NCBI GenBank assembly: GCA_963978905.1
Contig: OZ022261.1
Span: forward strand, 36,970,130-37,034,129
DNA from: Trichostrongylus colubriformis
Lineage: Eukaryota > Nematoda > Chromadorea > Rhabditida > Trichostrongylidae
Reading direction: 5' to 3'
DNA length: 64,000 bases
The notes beneath the pieces were generated by a model. The model was given only the letters and a program-made list of their open reading frames with translations. It had not been told where the DNA came from and searched no databases. This document shows, one piece after another, positions 50,169 to 62,044 of the stretch; positions within the stretch are counted from its first letter, which is position 1, and every line of letters begins with the position of its first letter. The position numbers and the translations under genes were made by a program.

Positions 50169-50468
50169 CTTGATTTTTTACTTTTATTGCTATCATTACG
50201 GCACTGATAAGGTGGACGAAATTGTCTTGAATAGCGCGCATGGCCCGCGCGCGACGTCACAACATCGCAATGGCCGCGCTTCCGCGATTGGGTCCTTATG
50301 CAACACACCCTTTATTTAATGCTGATAAGAGATATGAAACAGCCAACCACTGATATGGCTGGTACGTGTGCAACATGCCTTTGACATTGACAGTTGTACA
50401 GTAGAAGATGTGACTACCATACACGCGCAATTGGTTTGGAAAATTGTCATTCAATGAACAAAACGTAC

Positions 50469-50634
50469 CTTTGCCCGCTGGTGGTCGTGGACCACGATAA
50501 GAAAGCAACTCATATGCATTGCCAACAGACTGTCCGTGAATGTTAACGGCTAACCAGTGCACGAAATCACTCAGATGTGGATCATTTTTTGATGGAGCGT
50601 CGACATCTGAACAAATCATCAGGACTAAGATTGA
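50469..50634 (-). CDS. PEBP-family exon
   Basis: Exon with acceptor GCATTTCTAG (or, shorter, TTGTTCAG at 50607) and donor GTACGTTT. Reads SILVLMICSDVDAPSKNDPH, LSDFVHWLAVNIHGQSVGNA and YELLSYRGPRPPAGKG. This is the core of the phosphatidylethanolamine-binding protein family: D.DAPS, HWL..NI, Y.GP.PP.G.G, which line the anion-binding pocket. Family members bind phospholipid head groups or inhibit kinases and proteases. The usual DPDAP is DVDAP here. Flanking PEBP exons were not found: the expected HRYVF-type exon is not visible downstream, and a MITE lies upstream. It may be a pseudogene fragment or part of a gene with distant exons. Confidence 0.78.
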
Positions 50635-50880
50635 CTAGAAATGCGAGTATATAAGCATTGGTGTAAATGACTTTTCGCACCTAATTGGTGTGACTGATCG
50701 CATTGAAAGTGCGAATTAACATCAATTAAATGCGAATCGGAGGTGAAAATTAAGAAATAATATTTGCTGTTCAACTCCATAAGTGGAGTACAGTGCTTCG
50801 TAAAAGAACAACATGGATAACTCTTGACTTCGTGTTTTTTTTTGAGAAAAAAAAGTCGGATTTATTTGGCTTTCAAATAA

Positions 50881-51147
50881 AAGCCCCATCCCGTCGTCCA
50901 CTGCGGTTGCGAGCGGTGAGTGGGACTGTTTACGTAACTTTCTGTTCCTACAATGGGTCTACGACCGCGGCGGAGGACGGGGTGGATACTTTCTCGGAGG
51001 CCCCGCCCAGCTGGCTGAGACTCTGTGGTGCTCTATTTTAGCCGTATTCGCATTTTTCGCGTGGAACTTCGCATGCGGCCCACATTAGGTAAAACAACAT
51101 AAATATATGAGTAACAGGAAAACTCATTCTTCCGTGGACGATTCCTT
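50881..51147. repeat. MITE family A, copy 4, left end lost
   Basis: Right end is intact (TTTTTCGCGTGGAACTTCGCATGCGGCC .. TTCCGTGGACGATTCCTT) with the GC-rich core, but the left terminal repeat is missing. A truncated element. Confidence 0.78.
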
Positions 51148-51223
51148 CAGGTATTGGTGAGTGAATGTAAATATAAAATTTTCCAAACAATTCCCCTAAT
51201 AATGATGCAGGTGGTACTGCTGT

Positions 51224-51335
51224 GGCATATTAGGGGGTGCAGAAGGATTTACTTCAATCGGAGGTTGCCGAAGGGAGAGCTTGAATCGGATCTGGCAGGT
51301 GCGGTGGTTGACTGTACTTTCCGGTAGAGAAATTA
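51224..51335 (-). CDS. possible exon or gene end
   Basis: Two overlapping readings are plausible. One runs NHRTCQIRFKLSLRQPPIEV to HLHHY-stop. The other, phase 0 after acceptor GTACAG, reads STTAPARSDSSSPFGNLRLK-stop and would follow the exon ending at 51462 in phase. No family recognised. Confidence 0.3.
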
Positions 51336-51461
51336 TGTAAAGCTCAACAAAGCTTGCTCAGAACAAGCATTTACATGTACATTCTTCACAGACCTGCTTG
51401 AATACCTGCAGTTCACTTCTCCTTGGAGTGCTGAAATAATTTTGATACTTTAGCGACTTAC

Positions 51462-52592
51462 CTTGAAGGTGTGAAAATTACTATTCATGGCTCCACTCCC
51501 ATAAAGGCATCCTGTCTTATTTCGGCAAGCAACAACTATTAGGTTGTAAGGAAAGTTTTGGCCGGTTTTTGAAATTTCAACTTCGAGAGATCATAACTCG
51601 GCTCAGAGTGCATCTTTTCTCACAGAGTAAGCACCATTAGATTCGCCACACTCTTGGCAACACTATGCATACTTAGACATCTCAATTTGATGAAGGGCTG
51701 ATAATTTATATTGCGCGAAATGAAAAAAAAGTCGACTTCAAATCGCCACTCTTTCTGAACACACTGCTACTGAAGGAGCTGGCCAGATGTTTTGGGAAGT
51801 GGGGCATAGTTAGCGCTAGATCTGATGAACATGATAGACGAGTAAGGGCCTCACCCTGCAACTGCTTCAATTAGTGGAAGAGGATTTGTGAAAAATGCGC
51901 TTGCGCATGACTGCCGTGAGGGGTCCCGCGGCACCCATTTTTTTGGATTTTTCCAAATCAAGGCCACTTGAGGTGGTCAGCTAAGGTTGCTTGTTGAGGG
52001 CCAATACTTGTGGATATCCCCTGCAAATATGGACGCTCATCGCCTTCTGCCGTTTTAGTTAAAGCGATTTGATCAATTGAAAATTCGAGCAGCTCGTCCT
52101 CATTTCTGCACTTCTGAAACCGGAGACAATGTGTTCCATCCAGTGATACACCCCCTCCTCTTGCAGTATTCACATTTGTGGTCACCTTCGCTGGGACTCG
52201 GCTAAACAAGAACTCTTAAAGTGAAGCCATCTTAAAAGTGCCATTTTCGCAGCACTTTAAAACTTCCCTAATAAATTGAAAACCTTGTGGCATTCCAAAT
52301 AAAACATATATTCTGAAAGAGCAACTTTTTCTCTATCTAACGAGCACAATATGTCAGCTGATTCATATTGACGCGCTCTGATACTTAAATTTATCTTGTG
52401 AACGCGAAAAAGCGGCCAGAACTTTCCTTACAACCTAATACATCTAGTAGCATTAATGCCATTACTTGATATATGGCCAAACTCATTCTTTCACTTTGGA
52501 TTCGATTTTCAACATTGTAACTTATGCTGTAGAGCCTTAAGTTGAGAAAATAGACTGGTTTGTCAGAGAGTGAGGCGGAACGGACCACACTC
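51462..52592 (-). CDS. probable exon split by a mariner
   Basis: Removing the TA-flanked element at 51539-52438 leaves a 229 bp frame from acceptor TTCTTCAACAG (exon start 52592) to donor GTAAGTCG (exon end 51462). It has no stop and reads SVVRSASLSDKPVYFLNLRL, a middle part, MSLAIYQVMALMLLDVVVAC and RNKTGCLYGSGAMNSNFHTF. A hydrophobic segment followed by Cys residues suggests a membrane or secreted protein. Not recognised. A 22-base stretch near the junction could be misread as an intron but is too short. The opposite strand also has an open frame (52560-53102), so the strand call is not certain. Confidence 0.45.
51539..52438 (-). mobile_element. degenerate mariner, minus orientation
   Basis: 900 bp, TIRs TTAGGTTGTAAGGAAAG / inverse with TA at 51537-51538 and 52439-52440. 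Minus strand has broken mariner transposase. An 83-residue frame (51958-52209) contains the HTH region with QQATLADHLKWP; a frameshifted WVP segment and a C-terminal SSDLAL-type segment follow. Same family as 29062-29946. Confidence 0.9.
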
Positions 52593-52804
52593 CTGTTGAA
52601 GAAGAAAAGAGATTTTACATGCACTGATTACTTTCTTTCGTTACAGCTACAATTATTCACCAGTACTGATCGGTTATCGAAACCTATGAACCCAACATTT
52701 TTCCCCAACAAACTAATATCAAAAGTTGAAGTATATAATGCTTTCACTATGTGGGCATTACATTCAACTAATGGTGTTACTGCGAATAACCTATCCTCCG
52801 ATTT

Positions 52805-52865
52805 CTCGTACCTTATTAATGTCGCTACGCACGTTCGGTACGATGCGATATTAATAAGGTGCGAG
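52805..52865. other. 61-nt hairpin
   Basis: CTCGTACCTTATTAAT pairs with ATTAATAAGGTGCGAG with one mismatch. The stem continues inward for about five more pairs to a small loop. The size and stem are like a microRNA precursor, but a MITE remnant is equally possible. Confidence 0.55.
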
Positions 52866-53245
52866 ATGTCATTAAGCAGCTGCGAAAAGGGTCAATCGTA
52901 CCAATATGTACACTTCCAAGATTCTGTTGTGCACTGCTTTTCTTCTTCATGGAATGGGAAATTCGGAAGTGGCCTGGCATTTCGAGAAGCCCACCCCCAC
53001 CCCCAACATGTGTATACTATCCGCGGGTTCAAGTACACCCATAATAAAAATCAAATTTTCATGACTCGGCTCTGCAAATCTATCACAGCCCAAATTCATT
53101 GAAAAACGACGGCGACGTAGTGCCTTTTCGAGTCACGTGCATAACCCTTACTGAAGGTGATAGAATGACCTCGAGGGGAAATAGAAGTGATGAGTGAGAG
53201 GGCGCGCCGTTGTCCATTCATGATTCGGGGATCTCATCGCACTGT

Positions 53246-53405
53246 CGCATGACCGTTTGGTCGCATTTGTCGTCGTGCATGCTCCCACTTGAGTGTGCTA
53301 TTTTCCTTCACTCGCGGTCCCGTACACTTACGGGTCGTTCACTGCGTAGGGAAAATAGCTCATCCAAGTGAGAGTGTGCACGAGACACATGCGGTCGCAC
53401 GAACG
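53246..53405. repeat. hairpin MITE
   Basis: Inverted arms of about 48 bp: GTCGCATTTGTCGTCGTGCA..CACTTGAG..CTATTTTCC against GGGAAAATAGCTC..CAAGTGAGAGTGTGCACGAGACACATGCGGTCGC, separated by about 50 bp with its own small palindrome (CCCGTACACTTACGGG). No coding capacity. Confidence 0.75.
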
Positions 53406-54615
53406 TATGAGTCGCAGTTTTGCAGGGCATAACAACAGCCTAAGCAGGGGCTGAGTGGTGGCTGAGTTGTACGATAACCAAAAAGACAGTTTTCATACCA
53501 CCAACAGATCAACACGAATAACTATCAATAATGCGTACCAATCATGATCACTGTATGCAAGGCTTTCGGATCCGCATTCCAGCTCAAGGACGGTTTGGAG
53601 AAAGCAGTGGTGGAGTCGATTTTATTGCCAGACCTTACCTGAATTACGTCGTTACTGCTATTCTATACACAAATTTGTGAGGATATTTTTTGATCGTCTC
53701 AAAAGGGATGAAATAGATACTTTATCTCAAAAAATGGAGGTTTTAGAAAAAAAACCGAAGGAAGGCAACAAAGATGCAGTGAAGAAAGAGACTTTAGTTT
53801 CTATTTTTTTCACAAGTGAGCGACATGCCATCTCTTCTGCTATTACCAGTAAAGGAGTGTGGTAAAAACGGTGTTACAGATGAATATAAAGAACTGCTAC
53901 AAAACTAAAAAAGCTGGCAGGCAAACACTGAGGAAATATTGTATTTTTTCAGTAAATCGCTAGATTAAAAACTAGGTCTGCATTACGTACCACGCCCCAG
54001 AAGGACGTTCCTTAGACGTAAACGTAGTCTGATTACTGTAATAACTGCGCTGTCTTTCAAGGCTGTCTTGATCAAATGTAGAATTGCTGCGTACGTACAA
54101 AACATGGCCGTATGATCAATTTCATCCTTTCATTACTCTAACTGATTCATTCAGTGCCGTCATGTAAAATCTAGAAATTTAGTAATTTCAACTAACGTTC
54201 TGCTATCTATGCAAATGCAAACGTTATTGAAGTTTAAGGACTTGATCGGGGATCCTGGTTCCGGTCTGAATTTCGGAGCGAACTAATCAAAACTTGCCCC
54301 TCCCTAATTCGGATTATTTGATTAGTAAGTTGCTGATTATCTTCATCCTGTTCCATTACTGGAACTGGTGATGTCCCTTTATCTAATTACGAAATTTCTG
54401 AGCTGTAACTTACTTGATTACCAAGACCAGGACACTGAGGAAGATCTCTTCTTTTTTAATAGGGGCCTTTTTTGAGCATGGAGCAAAACTTGAAAAAGGA
54501 TATAATTTAGTAGATTAAGCACATGTTCATGTAAGAGAGCCTTCCTCGTCTAGTAGTTCACAGATCTGCTCACAAATAATTAAAATAAATAATATCCTGG
54601 ATTGTAATACAATTG

Positions 54616-55013
54616 AAAGTATCGAGCACGGGGAAAGGAGTTTTTCTGTTCATCATATATATGTTGTATTTGCCTAATAGGGGTCGCATGCAAAGTTTTA
54701 CGGGAGAAAGTGAGAAACCAGCTAAGATACAGCTCCTCAAAGTTGTGTCCAAGGGAAGGGAGGCCCAGACCACTGCCGCCTCGTCGTCCGCCGCGGTCAA
54801 GGACGAGGAGTGGAACTGTTTATTAAGTTTTCGTTCCCACTATGCGTCTCCGACCGCGGCGGACGACGGGGCGGGCACCTACTCTTGAATTCGCCCCTCG
54901 ACCATAACTTTGAGGAGCTGTATCTCAACTGGATTTTCCCTTTTCGCGTAAAACTTTGCATGCGATCGGTATTAGACGAATACAGAGAAACTAATTGTCC
55001 CGCGCACGATTCT
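54616..55013. repeat. MITE family A, copy 5
   Basis: Inverted ends GAAAGTATCGAGCACGG / CCGCGCACGATTCT, with TATATGTTGTATTTGCCTAATA, GCATGCAAAGTTTTACG and a core with CCGCCGCGG / CCGCGGCGG words. Degenerate at both ends. Confidence 0.8.
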
Positions 55014-55446
55014 CAGTGTGGTGTACGACAGGCCCTCAAGATGATTTTCGCAAATCGAGCTGGGATCTCCCTGACCGACTTTTACATCAGCTGATTGTCG
55101 CTGTTAATTAAAGGACAAGCCTTTGAAACGGTCACTTGATTGTATTCACGATTTCGAGTGCATCTCGAGTGCATCTCGAGTCCCGCAGGATTCATCAACG
55201 CTCATCAGTCGCATGGTTGTGTAGCTCTAGGTTTAAAAATGCATCACTGCTTGCGATGCGGCGTTGCGCGCGATTGGGAAGCTATCTGAATTACCCATAG
55301 GTTATTTGGATGAGATTACGTTCCGGAAAAATTTAATTCGTTTATACGGATGATTGAATCCGAATTCACAGAGTGTCAGAAATCCAAGAATAAAACGCAA
55401 AGATTTTAAGCATTAAATAACTCCTCGTGAAAGGTTCATCGCTAAC

Positions 55447-55522
55447 CTCGTGAGAATTATCAAATACCACATGCAGTTCTGGGAGCCCAGGTCGAAGGAG
55501 TTGTTCGAATTTGGAAAGAGTT
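55447..55522 (-). CDS. possible exon, unknown protein
   Basis: 76 bp from acceptor ACAATTCAG to donor GTTAGCGA. One frame reads TLSKFEQLLRPGLPELHVVF then DNSHE; another also stays open past the donor to a stop. Coding-like but not recognised; no phase partner was found among neighbours. Confidence 0.35.
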
Positions 55523-55669
55523 CTGAATTGTTTCAACAGTAAGATATAGATTGTAATAAACCCTATTTCATAGAAGCAAAAGTAAAGAAAGCAGCCACAA
55601 CATGGGAATTTGTCGTGGAAATGTAAAGCTGCTCTGCAAGGATGTGTAATGTTGGGGGGGGGTGTGCAT

Positions 55670-58139
55670 TTATATCGAAATTTCGCTTTGCGACGTCGCA
55701 CACGCGGCGCCGTCAGCACGACTTGCCGCGGTCGGTTGGCATTCGCTCAGGACGCAAGGATCTGGTACCATGGAGGTCCTTCAATAAATAGCTGTTTGTC
55801 TCATCATTACCTAAAAAACAATATTTTTTGTGCCCTAAAAAGACAAAATAGTGACATAAATAGTAAAAGAAAGCATAGCATTGCATAATAACTATCCTAA
55901 TTAAGAGAATGAATTCAAACGTAAAACTTCAAAAGGAGTGTTGAAATGTACGCAATCAAACGCAAAGAAATCCGCGGCGGGGCTCGTCGCGGGCGGTCGA
56001 GCGGAAACTTGACATAAGTGTACAAACCCGTATTGGTGGGACAATAATTTGCATGGCGCGCTACACGATACGTGGGGATGGGGGCGCTTTACGCAGCTAC
56101 ATAGGTCCAAAAGCGATTCACTGTACTGCACCTCATTTTAGATGTAAGACAGGTATTGCCTATAGACTGAAGCCCTCCTTGCACGCAAAATCCTATCGTA
56201 ACGATACACATCTCAATACAAGACCATAACAATCGACCCTACGACTTCAAATGGAAACTTCCTCTTCGAACTGAATTTCAAAAGATTGTTAATATGTATG
56301 TCCAGCTGATAATAAAGTCCGCGCTCTCAGTTGGATTGAATTCCGAAGTCTGGGCGGCCATATTTGACATTTATTTTTCTCGCCCATAATTCCAATTAGT
56401 TTAATGTAGGCACCACTCTGAATTGTGCTCTCGAGTTGACTAGTTACTTTACAAAATTGAAAATTTCTTTCAAAATTGTCATGTACATATGCTGCCCTCC
56501 TCATTACATTCACTCTTTTCAGGAATGAACTTAAAGTACTTTTGAAAGCGTCTGGAGTACTACAAGCATCGATGAAAAGAAAGAAAATTGGCATGAAATA
56601 ATAATATTCAGTTGGGCATCAGATCATCTGGTAATGTCGTATACTCCAGTAAAAATTTATGATTCCTGACCTCTGACTGAGGAACACCAACAGCAATGCA
56701 CAAAACCAGCTCTTCATGCCGAGCTCTCAAGTACGAGTATCGCTTTCCAGCTGAAAAGGCGATTTGCAAAAGGATTTTGTCAAGAAAATGTTTAATGAGC
56801 AACATGCATTGGAAATGAACTGCGGTATTGTGTCACCTAGGTTAACAGAGTACGACAGTCACGGTCATTCATTGCAGGGAACCTGTTTGACAGAGACTTT
56901 CAAAACAACTCTTCTCTGACTTGTTTTCTACGGAAGAGTAATTTATTAATGAATTTCACGAATTTGCTCATCGAACTTCATCGCTTTGAAAACAGCGATT
57001 AGTACCGAATCAGTGAAATGCCAGTAAAACAATTTTTTGTTTCTTATATTCTCATTGTTCTTCATGTATCTTGAACCTTTAGTCGGTCACTTCAGGCATT
57101 GTTCAGAGATGACAATCGTATAAGCGGAAAGGCGCACAGGCGAATAAAGGAAGGGAGTAGCTCATGTATTGATTGATAGTCTACTCGCGTGTTCGCCTAT
57201 TCGTAGGTTCCGCGAAGTCTGTACATAATGAGCCGAGTGGTAATCGATTACTTATTGCTTCCGCCTAATCGCCTATATCGTCAACTCTGAACAAGGTCAT
57301 ACGATTCCATACGGAAGTCGATTGAGTATACTGTCCCTGAAGTATTCGGGTCAGCGTCACCTTTTTCAAGCCAACTCATTTTGTTCCTACGCACTAATAA
57401 AGGATGAATTGAAAGCATAAGAAAACAAAAGAAGAGTGCCTCTTGCGCTGTGTCATCAAGAGATGGAAGTTCGTCATGAGAATCATGAATTATTTTCTGA
57501 TGATACCACGTGAAAGTGAATCCGCCAAGTTCATTCTGGTAACACGTAATGTGTCACTACAGTCAGAGCTAGTTCTATGAATTGATCAAGATTTCACCAC
57601 AAAACAGTGGCAAAAAGCGCTGATTCAGGATTAATTACAGATGGCAACTACAGATTAACTACAGATACTTCCGCAGCGTGTCCGACTTGCCCTCACATAT
57701 AAATGGGAGCATCGTTGTAAACCTCTTCCCAGAATCGCCTGTATAGGTGAAACCCTGTCCTTGCGAAGTAGTTGGTAACCAGACATATAATTTTTACGGT
57801 TAGAGACACCCTCGCAAGCGTCTTCACCGGATGAGTGTCGATTGGTCGAATTTCCGCTTCGCGGCGCCGTCAGTACGAGTCGTTTGGAATCCCGCTCAAG
57901 ACACAGTGGGCTGGTATCGTAAGGGACGTTTAAAGATTGCAAGCTGAAAGCTTTGGGAGTTCGCCTATGTTGTGGTTTCTTCCACATCGTTTCCAAATCG
58001 CGGATGCGCATTTCACAAGTTGTTGCAGTTCCATGATTCTTTTCAGTTTGACTTTTATAACGTTCAAGCCATGTTCTCTTCTAAAAAAAACTTGCACTCG
58101 CCGCGGGCGGACGCGCGGAAATTCGACCAATCGACACTC
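55670..58139. repeat. cluster of small GC-rich repeats
   Basis: GCGGCGCCGTCAG followed by ACGA and a CGCTCA word occurs at about 55705 and again at 57868, each within a 90 bp similar block. A 25-base perfect inverted pair (GAGTGTCGATTGGTCGAATTTCC and inverse) lies at 57833-57857 and 58115-58139. Blocks resembling 56030-56130 (inverted) recur at 17640, 58470, 62745 and 63530, with a CGCTTTAAGACCCAAC-like word. They look like one dispersed family. The frames of 118 and 164 residues at 57655-58431 overlap them on opposite strands and are probably repeat-derived. Confidence 0.5.
56671..56750 (-). CDS. possible exon, unknown protein
   Basis: 80 bp from acceptor CGCCTTTTCAG to donor GTCAGGAA. Reads GKRYSYLRARHEELVLCIAV then GVPQSE. 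Coding-like and with a good acceptor; not recognised. A candidate next exon at about 56477-56549 is open in two frames, so the chain is unresolved. Confidence 0.4.
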
Positions 58140-58694
58140 ACCTGTATCCACCCAACCGGCTAGAATGCAGACAAACAAGGAGTGGCTGATGACTGAACAC
58201 TTTGAGAGGGTACAGACGAGAATGGAAAAGCAGGTCTACTCACTTATAAGAATATCTCTAGAGAAAACTGTCACAGACAACATGTTGAAGGGATGGGCAT
58301 GGACACCGCGTGTCCTGTCGACCCCACTGTCCGTGTGTCCCAACCGTCACCCCAGCTGGGGTCCTCGCAACGCAGCGAGTGATGCAGCGTGTGCAAGCAA
58401 AGGTCGTCGTAAGTTTGTGTTCATAAAGTGATTACACTGTGGTGCGCCTTATTGAAGGCATAGTTCACTGTTATCGTCCTGCGACCCAGCCATATGTAGC
58501 GCCCTACTCACGTGCATCGCGGCCCACGGCGCTCGCTGCTCGCCGCGCTGCGAAGTTTTGTCCTAACGATACATATCCGAATGCTTATTCACGGTATGCA
58601 CTAAAAGGCCCCATTCAGAATCTCTCCGATTGCACTGGTACACCTACTCATTTCGATTAAGGCAAGTCCCCGATGTACACATCATAATCTGATT

Positions 58695-59126
58695 AAAGGA
58701 ATCGTCCACGGAAAAAGAGTTTTTCTGTTAGCCATATATTTATGTTGTATTTGCCTAAAAAGGGCCGCATGCAAAGTTCCACGCGAAAAATTGAGAAACT
58801 AGCTGAGATACAGCCCCTCCCCCAATTCCGGGCCAGGTGGGCGGAGCCTCCGAGTAAAAGCCCTGTACCGTCGTCCGCCGCGGTTGGGAATGGAGAGGGG
58901 GACTGTTTATGGCACTTTCTGTTCCTACATTGCGTCTCCGACTGCGCCGGACGACGGGACGGGGCTTTTTCTCGGAGGCCCTGCCCACCTGGCCCGGAAT
59001 TGGGGGGCTATATCTCAGACGAATTCTCACTTTTTCGCGTGGAACTTTGCATGCGGCCCTTATCAGGCAAATACAACATAAATATATGGCTAACAGAAAA
59101 ACTCATTTTCCGTGAACGATTCCTTT
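58695..59126. repeat. MITE family A, copy 6 (best preserved)
   Basis: 432 bp with near-perfect terminal inverted repeats of about 110 bp: AAAGGAATCGTCCACGG..CATATATTTATGTTGTATTTGCC..GGCCGCATGCAAAGTTCC and inverse. The core is GC-rich with CGTCGTCCGCCGCGG / TGCGCCGGACGACGGG inverted. A useful type copy for the family. Confidence 0.9.
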
Positions 59127-59965
59127 AATCGAGATCTTTCATTGTGAGTTCACCCTTAACAGCTATTCCTATTAGTCGATTCCCAAAAAACTGAATATTG
59201 ATCATGCAAAGTTCTACAATTTACGTATAAGTCATCCAGTTCCTATTTTGAACTTCCTCTCAAATGCAAACCCTGAGAGCAATCTTTGTGTGTCACGTGA
59301 CTAGTCTATTTCGAGAGCAAGCTACTCGTCATTCCACGCGGTGGATGTCAGGGCATCCCACTAAACTAATTACACTCTTAATTGCAGCAACGAATCACAT
59401 TTCTCAAGTACGTAATGAAGTGCGTCGTCGATGCCGTCTATCAAGTCATGTAGCGACTTCAATGGTGAAAATATTGCCCACGCTAATCCCATGAAAAATG
59501 TGCCCACCGGTAAGAAGTTCGACTTTTTTTATGGTCCCTGCGTAGGCTGCATGAGAATCTATGTAGATCTGTTTTTTGTTTTGTGTTATTGCCTCTGCTT
59601 CCGCTTTTGTGATCTTTTGATTAATACCCCATTAAATTTCAGGAATGCTTTAATTTTTTTTCGAGGGCCCTATAAAAACGTTGGTGGTGAATAGAGAAAG
59701 CCTAACCCATAACAAAATTCCTCCCACAGCGGAGGGGAACCGTTAGCGATGAAAATGGGATTGGAGGTTGAAAATGGGATTTTGTTTTCACAGCTAGAGC
59801 ATCCCAGGAAGCAATTCAGTGAAGGCAGTGGAGGAATTGAGAAAATCCTCTCAATGACGTAACTCAGTGCTGTGATCCGTGCTGGAGGAACAATGCGAAT
59901 GCTGAAACATCATTACTTGTCTCTGATGTAAGGTGATTTCGGCCTAAGCGTTCGACATGTACATA

Positions 59966-60469
59966 CAGTAAGGCTCAAAATTCTTCGGCCAAACACTTAT
60001 CTGTCATAACTTTTTTTCTACTCGACCAAATTTGAAAAAAATTTTAATATGTGGTGCCTGAACCACATTTCATTTCCTTCTACTTGAGTGCCGCTTGACT
60101 CTTTTGATGGTTTTTTACAAGTATTTACTACAAAACCACAGAAAAAAAGAAAAAGACTTGGTCAAGAGAAACGGCTTTCTCTACAAAAACAGGTCAAGCA
60201 AGCCTCAGAGAACATCAAATTTTGTAGAAAGACCACGATTTTTGATGACAGCGGCACAGCGGGACGGCATAGGGATGGCACTCCAAAAATAAAAAATTGC
60301 AGTTAACCACGTAACTTACACCGTTGAGTGCCAAAATAGTATGTTTAATATGCAGTGTCTCCAAGTACAACATACTAAAATTACTCTCAGATCGGTCTAG
60401 TCGCAAAAAAGCTGCAAGTGAAAGATCCAAGTGAGAAACCATTTTGCCGAAGACTTTTGAGTGCTACTG
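59966..60469. mobile_element. Tc1-like MITE, copy 2
   Basis: 504 bp, CAGTAAGGCTC..TTCTTCGGCC / GCCGAAGACTTTTGAGTGCTACTG, TA on both sides (59964-59965, 60470-60471). Interior closely matches 23961-24462, including AGCGGCACAGCGGGACGGCA. No transposase. Confidence 0.88.
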
Positions 60470-62044
60470 TAGGTAACAGGCACATTAACATGGGCCAGGC
60501 CATTTCCCGAACTCGTGACTGTTGAACTGCGTAATGCTGCGCCTTTTCGTTTCGAATACTTTATCTCAATTCCTGTTGATCAAGGCCATTTTTCACTCAG
60601 CCTATTCCCAATTGGAGATTCGATAGGTTTTTGGAAATGTTTTATTACGAAAATAATGGACACCGTGGACGACAATTGTTGACCGTATAAGCGTCAATTC
60701 CAAATTGGAATGAATATTTCATCATCATCATCATCATCGTTCCTCGTCTTTCATATATAAAAATGTGATTGAACGAAAGAAGAAGAATACAACCAATAAC
60801 ACTCTTTATGCATGAGATCATTTTTTCACGAACAAATGAGTGTCGGAGCCAGCAACTGTAGGAGTAGCAATTTGACCATGAATGAACATTAGTTGATGTG
60901 AAGATCTGAAGAGGAATAATTCAGTATGAATTCAGAGAAAGCCTCCAATCTGTTGAAGGCTCAAGTACATCATTTTGCACGAAATTTCATGTCAGTAGAT
61001 AGCGCTCTCGACTCTTAAACCCAGTGTGAACACTGCTGATGCACGAAACGCAAAATTAATGGGTCATAATGAAAACATTTGGCCTGGATTTTACTAACAT
61101 TTGGAAAAAAGTAAGTTCGTGACAAGGACGTAAAAGAGGGTATTTGTGCCACTCTTATTGCTACTAAAGTAGATAAACCAGGAAATAGCTTACACCAAGC
61201 GTTTGAGGCTACACTACCGCGGAGATAAAACCACACAGGCGCGCGGTCGCGTGGCGATTGGTTACGTCACACTCGGTTTCATAGCTTGCTGGAACGCTGT
61301 GGACAGGGTGTAGCGGACGTTAGGACACCGCAGGTTAGTTTGGAATAGTACATGTCGATAAAATTGATAATTTGTCTGTGACCTTGCCTAGCGCCAATTT
61401 GATGGGAAGGAGACGTCCCCCTCAATGTTCGGATAATGGACTTCTTTGAAATCTCAAAACAATTATTTTCAGGACTCATTATAGAAAGGAAATGAGGATC
61501 ACACTCTAGTGACCTTATTAATGAGAATCGCCGAATTTTCTCATGCTTTCTTAGAATGCAGCTGGTTGAAGTAATGCGTGACGGGATCAAGCATGCTCAC
61601 CACAGAAAGTACCTCAGCGAGTTCATCCCACTTCCAGGGATAGCTGGACTCCTATTTGGAAAACTCCTCTAGTCTCAAGATATATTTAAACGTATAAAAG
61701 ATGTAAGCATGTGGGCCTGGCGGGTGAACACCTGATCTGCTTTCATGGGTCATGTAGTGTTAAGACGTCTGTGCCTTTCAAATATTACTACCTGGTGGAC
61801 GATGAGTAAGACCATCTATCTTTCCGCTTTCTGATACGTTACGAAACCAGTATAATGGCCGACGGCTGCGATAATACGAGTTAGCGGAATTACTGGTTTC
61901 CCATAACGTGCGATCAATACTTACATGTGTTTAAACCATTGGAGTTGCTTCGATCGCCCTTGAACCTCCGGTATTGTTTGCCTTTATAGAGTCTCAGATA
62001 TGGATGAGCTAAAAAGGTCAGTTTTTCAAAATTCAAATACTCAT
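60470..62044. other. stretch downstream of the neuropeptide gene
   Basis: Contains an (ATC)n microsatellite at 60721-60740 and unrecognised minus-strand frames at 61015-61590. May include the 3' UTR of the orcokinin-like gene. No polyadenylation signal was assigned. Confidence 0.4.

Noticed and set aside
52560..53102. 180-residue frame on the plus strand
   Set aside because: Overlaps a better exon candidate on the other strand and runs through the 61-nt hairpin. No recognisable domain. Kept as a caveat only.
57655..58431. 118- and 164-residue frames on opposite strands
   Set aside because: Overlap each other and small GC-rich repeats that recur in the window. Probably repeat sequence rather than a gene.
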